NCBI RefSeq assembly: GCF_042650565.1
Contig: NZ_JBHSBH010000004.1
Coordinates: 248,001-312,000 of the forward strand
Length of the DNA: 64,000 nucleotides
Direction of reading: 5' to 3'
Source: Nocardiopsis_B sediminis
Lineage (GTDB): Bacteria; Actinomycetota; Actinomycetes; Streptosporangiales; Streptosporangiaceae
The notes beneath the pieces were generated by a model. The model saw only the letters and a list, made by a program, of their open reading frames with translations, did no database searches and was not told the DNA's origin. Positions 1 to 6,830 of the stretch are shown in pieces. The position numbers and the translations under genes were made by a program. The first letter of the stretch is position 1. Every line of letters starts with the position of its first letter.

Positions 1-141
1 CCGTGGCCGAGGCGCGGGCATGGGCCGTCGGCCCGGAGGAACTATGCCAGAGTGCGCCGAGGTGTGTCCAGGTCATCCGCCTTCGTGTCGCTTGCCGTCC
101 GATGGGCGGTTCCCGGGGGGGCGGGGGTCGGGGGCGGCCCG

Positions 142-1047
142 TCAGTCGTGCCGCGCGCCCTCGTGGTCGGCGTGGCCGGCGGGCTCCAGCTGGAGGGTGG
201 AGTGCTCCACGTCGAAGTGCCCGGACAGGCAGGCGTGGAGCTCGTCGAGCATGCGCCCGGCGTCGGCGAGCCGGCCCTCCTCGACCACCACGTGGGCGGA
301 CATGACGGGGATCCCCGAGGTGATGGTCCACGCGTGCAGGTCGTGCACGTCCAGGACGCCCGGCTGGCGCAGCAGGTGCAGGCGGACCTCGGCGAGGTCG
401 ACGTTGCGCGGCGCCGCCTCCAGCAGGACGTGCACGGCCTCGCGCAGCAGGCTCCAGGCGCGGGGCACGATGAATGCGGCGATGGCCAGCGAGATCAGCG
501 TGTCGGCACGCTCCCAGCCGGTGAGCCAGATGAGGACACCGCCGACGATGACGCCCACCGACGCCAGCGCGTCGCTCAGCACCTCCAGGTAGGCGCCGCG
601 GACGTTCAGGCTCTCCTTCTGCCCCGAACGCAGGATGAACACGGCGACGATGTTCATGGCGAGCCCGAAGCCGGCCACCAGGACCATGCCCTCGCCGGCG
701 ACGGGGCGGGGGGTGATCAGCCGCTCGACGGCCTCGATCGCGATGAAGGCGCACAGGCCGAACAGGACGAGCGCGTTGACCGCCGCGGCGAGGACCTCCG
801 CGCGCTGGTAGCCGAAGGTCCGCACGGTGCTGGGCGGCCGCGCGGCGAACCAGACGGCGATGAGCGCGAGGAGCACCCCGAAGGAGTCGGTGACGGTGTG
901 CCCGGCGTCGGCGAGCAGGGCGAGGCTTCCGGCGCCGTAGGCGCCGGCGACCTGGACCGCGGCGACGACCAGCATCAGCGCCAGGACGATGGTCAGCCGG
1001 CCGCGGTTGGCGGCGGCCGCCGTCGCGTGCCCGTGTCCGTGGCCCAT
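142..1047 (-). CDS. Cation diffusion facilitator (CDF) metal exporter
   Basis: Membrane antiporter of the CzcD/ZitB type that would export divalent metal (Zn, Cd, Co or similar) from the cytoplasm; 301 aa, a normal CDF length. The N-terminus carries a His-rich GHGHGH stretch, followed by about six hydrophobic helices and a soluble C-terminal domain of about 90 residues. TM2 shows the metal-site motif H50-TVT-D54. TM5 shows ExxxD (EVLSD) where ZitB-type proteins usually have HxxxD, so metal preference may differ from classic zinc exporters. It is divergent from a CmtR-like metal sensor with about 110 bp between them, which strongly suggests repression relieved by metal. The metal itself is inferred. 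Confidence 0.93.
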   Translation of the reverse strand: MGHGHGHATAAAANRGRLTIVLALMLVVAAVQVAGAYGAGSLALLADAGHTVTDSFGVLLALIAVWFAARPPSTVRTFGYQRAEVLAAAVNALVLFGLCAFIAIEAVERLITPRPVAGEGMVLVAGFGLAMNIVAVFILRSGQKESLNVRGAYLEVLSDALASVGVIVGGVLIWLTGWERADTLISLAIAAFIVPRAWSLLREAVHVLLEAAPRNVDLAEVRLHLLRQPGVLDVHDLHAWTITSGIPVMSAHVVVEEGRLADAGRMLDELHACLSGHFDVEHSTLQLEPAGHADHEGARHD

Positions 1048-1110
1048 GTGCGTCTCCTTCGCCGACCGCCCAGCGAGGCGGCCGCGCTCGATAGTTCAGC
1101 CTCCAGTGTT

Positions 1111-1146
1111 TATACAGCGATGAGTGTCTATACAGCAAATGCTGTA
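1111..1146. promoter_or_regulatory. Operator for the ArsR/CmtR-type regulator
   Basis: A perfect inverted repeat TACAGCA-AA-TGCTGTA covers 1131-1146, and the 8-mer TATACAGC occurs twice (1111-1118 and 1129-1136), 18 bp apart. The element lies between the divergent CDF exporter and ArsR genes and ends 11 bp before the favoured ArsR start, so bound repressor would block both promoters. ArsR proteins bind such short AT-rich dyads; assigning this one to the adjacent regulator is inference from position. Confidence 0.75.
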
Positions 1147-1157
1147 AAATGGTTTTC

Positions 1158-1496
1158 ATGTTGACCAGCGAACAGCGCCTCTCCGCCATCCAGCGTCTCG
1201 GCCGCGCTCTCGCCGACCCCACCCGCTGCCGGCTCCTCCTGGCGCTGCTCGACGGCCCCGGCTACCCCGCCCGTCTTGCGGAGCAACTGGGTCTTACCCG
1301 GCAGAATGTGTCCAATCACCTGGCCTGCCTGCGGGAATGCGGGCTGGTGACCACCACCGCCCGCGGCCGCCAGGTCAGCTACGAACTGGTCGACCCCGCC
1401 CTGGTGCACGCCCTCGACGACCTGCTGCGTGTGGTGTGGGGGGTCGCCGAGGAGCACCTGCCGCCCGGCGAGACCACCCCCGTCGCCGCCGGCTGA
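1158..1496 (+). CDS. CmtR-like ArsR-family metal-sensing repressor
   Basis: Winged-helix repressor expected to leave DNA when it binds a toxic metal; 112 aa from the second ATG. That start gives MLTSEQ, which aligns with the start of mycobacterial CmtR. The recognition helix lies in TRQNVSNHL (about residues 48-55). Two CmtR Cd/Pb ligands, Cys57 and Cys61, are present at the same numbers in HLACLRECGLV. The third CmtR ligand, Cys102, is absent: the tail has no Cys, although His100 is close. There is no Shine-Dalgarno sequence, and the operator ends 11 bp upstream, so a leaderless or very short leader is likely. It probably controls the divergent CDF exporter and itself. Confidence 0.9.
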   Translation: MLTSEQRLSAIQRLGRALADPTRCRLLLALLDGPGYPARLAEQLGLTRQNVSNHLACLRECGLVTTTARGRQVSYELVDPALVHALDDLLRVVWGVAEEHLPPGETTPVAAG

Positions 1497-1859
1497 CCCG
1501 CTCCGGTCACGCCGCCCCGGGGCGGCCCCCGGGCGAGTTCCCCGGAGCGTGTCCGGAAGCGGACCGACGATCCGGAGCCGCTGCCGTCAGCGTCAGCGGC
1601 AGCGGCGGGCACGGTGATCAATGCCCAGCTCGCGGCGGCCGGTCGGCCCGCTGACATATCGCTGACACGGCCCTGACGGGTGTCCCAAGTCGCCCTATTC
1701 GCGGTGATGCATCGGTGATCGGCCGCGTATCGTGTAATTCGCGTGCCCGGCACTACCCCGTGCGGCCCCGTCTTGCCGCACGGGTCGACAACCCTCGACC
1801 GCTCGTCGCAGCGGTGCCGTTTGCAGCGCAATCACGCCATCTGAGGAGCGACAACTCTC
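1497..1859. other. Intergenic region upstream of the efflux pump
   Basis: No gene is supported in these 363 bp. The notable content is a set of three direct repeats at 1651-1677 (listed separately), followed by a possible weak promoter (CTGACG at 1673-1678, 17 bp, TATTCG at 1696-1701). A GAGGAG sequence at 1843-1848 precedes a small ORF that overlaps the pump start. Confidence 0.5.
1651..1677 (+). promoter_or_regulatory. Three CTGAC direct repeats at 11-bp spacing
   Basis: CTGAC occurs at 1651, 1662 and 1673, exactly one helical turn apart; the first two extend to GCTGACA. Direct repeats with 11-bp periodicity are typical for OmpR-family response regulators and SARP activators. The site is about 280 bp upstream of the RND pump. 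Which protein binds is unknown; no OmpR-type regulator lies in the window. Confidence 0.4.
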
Positions 1860-1946
1860 ATGTCCAGATCGGCCAAGACCTTCCTTGGCGACCCCTTCGC
1901 GTCCCCGCGGCCGGCCGGCACGCCGCACGACCGGAGGACCCCGTGA
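1860..1946 (+). CDS. 28-aa small ORF overlapping the efflux-pump start
   Basis: An ATG-initiated ORF of 28 codons (begins MSRSAKTFLGDPF, Arg/Pro-rich) with GAGGAG 11 nt upstream. Its TGA overlaps the pump's GTG start in a GTGA, the arrangement used for translational coupling. Third codon positions are almost all G or C, as in real genes here. It could be a leader peptide tuning pump translation or merely a chance ORF; no family is recognised. Confidence 0.4.
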   Translation: MSRSAKTFLGDPFASPRPAGTPHDRRTP

Positions 1947-4900
1947 ACCGACTCGCGAAACTCTCCCTCGGCAACCGGGCACTCATCCTGCTGATCACCC
2001 TCGCGGTGGTCGTCTTCGGCCTCCTGGCCACCGTGTCGGCCAAGCGCGAGCTCATGCCGTCCTTCAGCGTGCCGATGGTCTTCGTCAGCGCCCAGTACCA
2101 GGGCGCCTCCCCCGAGGTGGTCGAGAGCGAGGTCGTCGAGCCCCTGGAACAGGCGGTCAAGGGCGCCGACGGCATCACCTCCTACACCTCCACCGCCGCC
2201 GACGGCTCCGCCTCGATCATCGCGGAGTTCGACTACGGCGACGACACCAGCGAGGTCGTCCGCGAACTCCGCCAGGCGGTCGAGCAGGTCGCGCCGATGC
2301 TGCCCGACGACGTCGACCCCGACGTCTCGGCGTTCGGCGCCGACGACATCCCCGTGGTGATGCTCGCCGCCGGCGCCGGCGACGGCGACGAACAGGCGCT
2401 GGCCGGCCCGCTCCAGGACCAGGTGGTCCCCGAACTGGAGTCGATCCCCGGCGTGCGCGCCGCGACCGTCTCCGGCGTGCGCGGGGAGACGATCACCGTC
2501 TCACCCGACGAGGACGAGCTGGAGGACGCCGGGCTCACGGCGTCCGACCTCACGTCGGCACTGGAGGCCGGCGGCGCCCTCACCCCCGGCGGTGAGATCA
2601 CCGAGGACGGCCGCACCCTGACCGTCACCACCGGCGGCCGGCTGGAGTCCGTCGAGGACGTCGAGAACATGTGGCTGCTGCCGGCCGGCGGATCCGCGCC
2701 CGCATCCGCCTCCGCCGCGGCCGCCGCACCGGGCGCGCCCGCCGCCGCCCCGGCGGACCCGGTGCAGCTCAAGGACGTCGCCGACGTCGAACTGCGCGCC
2801 GACGACGTCACCAGCATCACCCGGACCGACGGCATCCCGAGCCTCGGCGTGATGATCACCAAGACCGCCGAGGGCAACACCGTCGAGATCTCCGAGGAGG
2901 TGCAGGCCCAGCTCGAGGAGCTGCGCCCGCTGCTCGGCGAGGACGCCGAGATCTCGGTCGTCTTCGACCAGGCCCCCTTCATCAACGACTCCATCGTGGC
3001 CATGGCCGAGGAGGGCCTGCTCGGGCTCGCCTTCGCGGTCATCATCATCCTGGTGTTCCTGCTGTCGCTGCGCTCCACGCTGGTGACCGCGGTGTCCATC
3101 CCGGTGTCGCTGCTGGTGGCGATGCTCGGCGTGCAGGCGTTCGGCTACTCGCTGAACCTGCTCACGCTGGGCGCGCTCACGGTGGCGGTGGGCCGGGTGG
3201 TCGACGACTCCATCGTGGTGCTGGAGAACATCAAGCGGCACATGTCCTATGGCGAGGAGCGCTATACGGCGGTGTTCACCGGTGTCCGCGAGGTGGCCAC
3301 CGCGATCACCGCCGCGACCCTCACCACGATCGCCGTGTTCCTGCCGATCGGGTTCGTCAGCGGCCAGGTGGGCGAGCTGTTCCGGCCCTTCGCCGTGACG
3401 GTCAGCCTCGCGCTGGCGGCGTCGCTGCTGGTCTCGCTGACGATCATCCCGGTGCTCGCCTACTGGTTCATGCGGCCCAAGGTGGTGCCGCCCGAGGAGC
3501 TGGAGCGGGTCAAGGCCGAGGAGTACCGGCGCGAGCTGCGTACCCCGTTGCAGCGCGCCTACCTGCCGGTCGTCCGCTGGGCCACCCGGCACCGGGTGAT
3601 CACCCTGGCCGCATCCGTGCTGCTGCTGGCGGGGACCGTCTTCCTGGCGGGCAACCTCCAGACCAACCTGCTCGGCGACCAGGGCCAGAACAACTACAGC
3701 GTCACCCAGGACCTGCCCGTGGGCACCTCCCTGGAGGAGGCCGACGCCGAGGCCCTCAAGGTCGAGGAGCGGCTGGGCGAGCTGGAGTGGATCGACTCCT
3801 ACCAGTCGTCGTTCGGCTCCGGCGGCGGTGGCGGCGGGATGGGCATGATGATGGGCGGCGGCTCCGCCGACAGCATCAGCTACACCATCACCGCCGACCC
3901 CGACGGCGACCAGGCGGTCTACCAGGAGCGGCTGCGCCAGGCGCTGGCCGAGGTCGACACCGACAACGAGCCGCGCCTCCAGGACGCCGCGGCCGGCATG
4001 GGCGGCTCCGCCCTCGAGGTCGAGGTGCAGGCCGACGAGCGCGCCACGCTGGAGGAGGCCACCGGGATCGTCGAGGACGCCGTCCGCGACATCCCCGGCG
4101 CCGACGACGTGGAGAACAGCCTCGCCGCCGCCCAGCCCGCGCTGGACGTCCGGGTCGACGCCGAGACGGCGGCCGACGAAGGGCTGACCGAAGGCCAGGT
4201 CGGCCAGGCGGTCACCGGCGCCTTCCAGGGCACCACCGTGGGCAGCGCGACGATCGACGACGCCGAGCGCGACATCGTCGTGCGCGTCAACGACGCCCCT
4301 GAGAGCGTGGCCGACCTGGAGGACCTGGCCATCGCCACCCCGGCGGGCGACGAGATCCGGCTCTCGGAGATCGCCGACGTCGAAGAGGTCGCCCAAGCGC
4401 CCGAGCTGTCGCGTACCGACGGCGTGCGCAGCGCGACCATCTCGGCCACGCCCACCGCCGACGACCTGGGCGCGGTCAGCGCCGAACTGGTCACCACGCT
4501 GGACGGCCTGGACCTGCCCGACGGCGCCACCGCCGTCATCGGCGGCGCCAGCACCGAGCAGGACGAGGCGTTCGCCCAGCTCGGGATCGCCATGCTGGCG
4601 GCGGTCGCGATCGTGTACCTGATCATGGTCGCGACGTTCAAGAGCCTCATGCAGCCGCTCGTCCTGCTCGTGTCGATCCCGTTCGCGGCGACCGGCTCCG
4701 TGGGGCTGCTGCTGATCACCGGCGAGCCTCTGGGGCTGCCGGCCATGATCGGCCTACTGATGCTCATCGGCGTCGTCGTCACCAACGCGATCGTCCTCAT
4801 CGACCTGGTCAACCAGTACCGCGAGGAGGGCATGGAGCTGCGCGAGGCCGTCGTGGAGGGCTCGCGGCACCGGCTGCGGCCCATCCTCATGACCGCGCTG

Positions 4901-5176
4901 GCCACGGTCGGCGCCCTCACCCCGATGGCGCTGGGGATCACCGGCGGCGGCGCGTTCATCTCGCAGCCGCTGGCGATCGTGGTCATCGGCGGCCTGATCA
5001 CCTCGACGCTCCTCACGCTGATCCTGGTCCCGGTGCTCTACACCATGACCGAGGGGCGCAAGGAGCGGCGCGCGGCCAAGCGTGCGGCCAAGCGCGAAGC
5101 CAAGATCGACGCCGTCCGGGCGCAGACCCGGACCGCCGAGAGCGCGGCATCGGGGGCGGACACCGGCCAGGGCTGA
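1943..5176 (+). CDS. RND-family (HAE1/SwrC-like) efflux transporter
   Basis: Proton-driven multidrug or detergent/lipopeptide exporter of the AcrB superfamily; 1077 aa from a GTG start with GGAGGA 4 nt upstream. It has the standard plan: one N-terminal helix, a large extracytoplasmic loop, a bundle of helices, then the repeat. The proton-relay motif GRVVDDSIVVLENIK with paired Asp is present in the first bundle. The first loop holds a low-complexity Ala/Pro linker and the second a run of Gly and Met (near 3820-3865), both unlike standard AcrB. No membrane-fusion partner is adjacent, as for B. subtilis SwrC. A strong terminator follows. Substrate unknown. Confidence 0.9.
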   Translation: MNRLAKLSLGNRALILLITLAVVVFGLLATVSAKRELMPSFSVPMVFVSAQYQGASPEVVESEVVEPLEQAVKGADGITSYTSTAADGSASIIAEFDYGDDTSEVVRELRQAVEQVAPMLPDDVDPDVSAFGADDIPVVMLAAGAGDGDEQALAGPLQDQVVPELESIPGVRAATVSGVRGETITVSPDEDELEDAGLTASDLTSALEAGGALTPGGEITEDGRTLTVTTGGRLESVEDVENMWLLPAGGSAPASASAAAAAPGAPAAAPADPVQLKDVADVELRADDVTSITRTDGIPSLGVMITKTAEGNTVEISEEVQAQLEELRPLLGEDAEISVVFDQAPFINDSIVAMAEEGLLGLAFAVIIILVFLLSLRSTLVTAVSIPVSLLVAMLGVQAFGYSLNLLTLGALTVAVGRVVDDSIVVLENIKRHMSYGEERYTAVFTGVREVATAITAATLTTIAVFLPIGFVSGQVGELFRPFAVTVSLALAASLLVSLTIIPVLAYWFMRPKVVPPEELERVKAEEYRRELRTPLQRAYLPVVRWATRHRVITLAASVLLLAGTVFLAGNLQTNLLGDQGQNNYSVTQDLPVGTSLEEADAEALKVEERLGELEWIDSYQSSFGSGGGGGGMGMMMGGGSADSISYTITADPDGDQAVYQERLRQALAEVDTDNEPRLQDAAAGMGGSALEVEVQADERATLEEATGIVEDAVRDIPGADDVENSLAAAQPALDVRVDAETAADEGLTEGQVGQAVTGAFQGTTVGSATIDDAERDIVVRVNDAPESVADLEDLAIATPAGDEIRLSEIADVEEVAQAPELSRTDGVRSATISATPTADDLGAVSAELVTTLDGLDLPDGATAVIGGASTEQDEAFAQLGIAMLAAVAIVYLIMVATFKSLMQPLVLLVSIPFAATGSVGLLLITGEPLGLPAMIGLLMLIGVVVTNAIVLIDLVNQYREEGMELREAVVEGSRHRLRPILMTALATVGALTPMALGITGGGAFISQPLAIVVIGGLITSTLLTLILVPVLYTMTEGRKERRAAKRAAKREAKIDAVRAQTRTAESAASGADTGQG

Positions 5177-5194
5177 CCGGACGTCCACTCCGAC

Positions 5195-5225
5195 ACGGCC
5201 ACCGCGGTACATCCGCGGTGGCCGT
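5195..5225 (+). terminator. Terminator after the RND pump
   Basis: A 13-bp perfect stem, ACGGCCACCGCGG with its complement, around a TACAT loop, followed by TGTTGTG. It lies 19 bp after the pump stop codon. Confidence 0.8.
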
Positions 5226-5379
5226 TGTTGTGTCGTGTAGGGGTGCGGTGCCCCCGGGGTCGCGGAGGACACAGAAAACCCACGCCGGAAATATCACCGA
5301 TCGTCCGAAATCGTTGCTGATGGCGCAACTCCCGCACACGGATTTGTTAACCGCTGCCTATGGCGGGCAAGCTGCCCGT

Positions 5380-5538
5380 ATGGAGAGCAACGACACCGAT
5401 CTCGACCGGCTCGTACGCGAGGAGCTCGGCGAGGAGCCGTCCCAAGAGGCCAAGGACTACGCCCGCGAGCTGTACGAGAAGTACCGGCTCCCGGCCGCGC
5501 CCGCCCCCACCCCGACCGCCCCCGAGGAGGATCGATAG
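5380..5538 (+). CDS. Small acidic hypothetical protein (52 aa)
   Basis: Encodes 52 aa beginning MESNDTDLDRLVREELGEEP, a charged helical stretch followed by an Ala/Pro-rich tail ending EEDR. No signal peptide or membrane segment and no recognised family. The start at 5380 is chosen because the upstream extension looks non-coding and AT-richer; an in-frame ATG at 5320 is an alternative. The Shine-Dalgarno sequence is poor. A strong bidirectional hairpin follows at 5601, supporting a real transcription unit. Confidence 0.55.
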   Translation: MESNDTDLDRLVREELGEEPSQEAKDYARELYEKYRLPAAPAPTPTAPEEDR

Positions 5539-5600
5539 TGCAAGGGCTCGCGCCCGACCACACCCACCGAACCGCACACGAAAACCCGACACGGCGAAAC

Positions 5601-5627
5601 AGGGGCCTCCCCGCCGGGGAGGCCCCT
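5601..5627. terminator. Bidirectional terminator hairpin
   Basis: A 12-bp perfect stem AGGGGCCTCCCC with its complement and a 3-nt loop, between two convergent genes (the 52-aa ORF and the ATP-binding protein). Confidence 0.8.
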
Positions 5628-5640
5628 CGTGCTTTCCCGC

Positions 5641-6198
5641 TCAGCCGTCGTCCGGCGCCGGGACGGCCTCCCAGACCAGTTCGAACCAGACCATGCGGCC
5701 CAGCCCGTCGCTGCGGGGATCGGTGCCCCACTTGGCCGCCAGCGCCTCGACGAGGTCGAGGCCTCGGCCGTGCTCGGTGACGTCGTGGGGATCGCGGTGC
5801 TGGGGCCGCGGTTGCTCGGGGCTGCCGAGGTCGCGCACCTCCACCCGGCTCCACCCCTCGGCGCAGTAGACCGTCACCTCGAACTTCCCGCCGGGCGAGC
5901 CCGACGCGCTGTGGGTGATGGCGTTGGTGGCGAGCTCACTGGTCAGCAAGGTGGCAGTGGTGATCTCGGGGCAGGTCCCGAGGACCCGCGCGACGAACCG
6001 GCGGGCATGCTGGATCTGGTGGGCCATCCCGGGAAAGCGGCGCCGGGTGGGCGGGCCCAGGACATCGGGTGGGGGTCTATGGCGCTCTTCCACGGGTTTC
6101 GCCGGACGTCCGGTGGGCAGGCCGAGCCCACCCGGCCGCTCGGACGGGCCTGCGGTATGCGCGCCGTGCTGTGACCTGGCCGCGGGGGTATCGGTCAT
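5641..6198 (-). CDS. RsbW/SpoIIAB-like ATP-binding protein (anti-sigma type)
   Basis: A 185-aa protein with a single GHKL ATPase domain (HATPase_c_2), the type that serves as anti-sigma serine kinase in actinobacterial stress and development circuits. The N box reads ELATNAITHS, the G1 box VEVRDLGS and the G2 box GRGLDLVE. The first 55 residues are a Pro/Arg-rich disordered extension. No anti-anti-sigma or sigma gene lies next to it, so the partner is unknown; orphan proteins of this kind are numerous in streptomycete-like genomes. It is convergent with the small ORF upstream and separated by a terminator. Confidence 0.85.
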   Translation of the reverse strand: MTDTPAARSQHGAHTAGPSERPGGLGLPTGRPAKPVEERHRPPPDVLGPPTRRRFPGMAHQIQHARRFVARVLGTCPEITTATLLTSELATNAITHSASGSPGGKFEVTVYCAEGWSRVEVRDLGSPEQPRPQHRDPHDVTEHGRGLDLVEALAAKWGTDPRSDGLGRMVWFELVWEAVPAPDDG

Positions 6199-6830
6199 GT
6201 GTTCTCACTCCCCAGTGACATAGAGCGGCGCCACGCCGGAATCGGACCGCGGTGACGTGCGTTGAGCGGGGCCTCCGGAGGTGCGTTCGATGCCCGGCGA
6301 CGGGTCACGACGCGATCGGGGGATTTCGGGGGTCCCACCCGTGGGGTAGTGCGTTGGGGTTCGTGCAGTACTGGACATCCGCGGGGTGCGCGGAGACAAG
6401 CCTCACAGCAGTCGGGGTCGCATCCACGCCCAGAATACGCGGGTTGGCTCGTGGTGAACCAGGTGGGGGTGAGAACCGCCGCCGATCTGGGGATGAACCA
6501 GGTCGCACAGAGGCGGAGCGGTGGCAATCCGGACGTACCCGGTGGAGCAGGCCGCGGCGACCGGCGCTCGGGGCCACCCCGGCACCGCCGGTCACCGTGC
6601 GCGGCGCCCGGGTGACCCACCGGCGGCGAGGGGCGGGAGGCGGCGTGCTTGCCGGAGGAATTGGCGGTGCATTCACCGCGGATTCACGCTCCCGAATGCC
6701 GCATAGGCCAAGGTCAGGAGCGTTCGGGCAGCCACCATTCCGCGTACCGGCGACCGCCGCCGCAACCGTGCCCCCGGCAAGGGCCGGTGCACGCGACCGC
6801 CCGACCATCCCCGCACGTTCAGGAGGACCC
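6199..6830. other. 632-bp region upstream of phoX
   Basis: No convincing gene. Open frames here lack sensible composition, although the PhoX frame stays open back to 6252. The useful element is a PHO box at 6671-6688 with a candidate -10 hexamer CATAGG at 6702-6707. The rest gives no recognisable RNA or repeat. Confidence 0.5.
6671..6688 (+). promoter_or_regulatory. PHO box (PhoP binding site) upstream of phoX
   Basis: Two direct repeat units, ATTCACC (6671-6677) and ATTCACG (6682-6688), are spaced by 11 bp, matching the GTTCACC-type unit of actinobacterial PHO boxes. A -10-like CATAGG follows 13 bp later. The downstream gene is an alkaline phosphatase, the classic target. No phoRP genes are in the window, so regulation is inferred. 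Confidence 0.7.

Noticed and set aside
1..141. Short overlapping frames at the left edge
   Set aside because: No domain, ribosome-binding site or continuation; 141 bp downstream of the CDF exporter gene end with nothing supportable.
2501..4396. 631-aa open frame on the minus strand inside the RND pump
   Set aside because: Antisense shadow of a clearly conserved gene; composition (His/Gly/Gln/Asp/Arg repeats) is typical of the complement of a GC-rich coding region.
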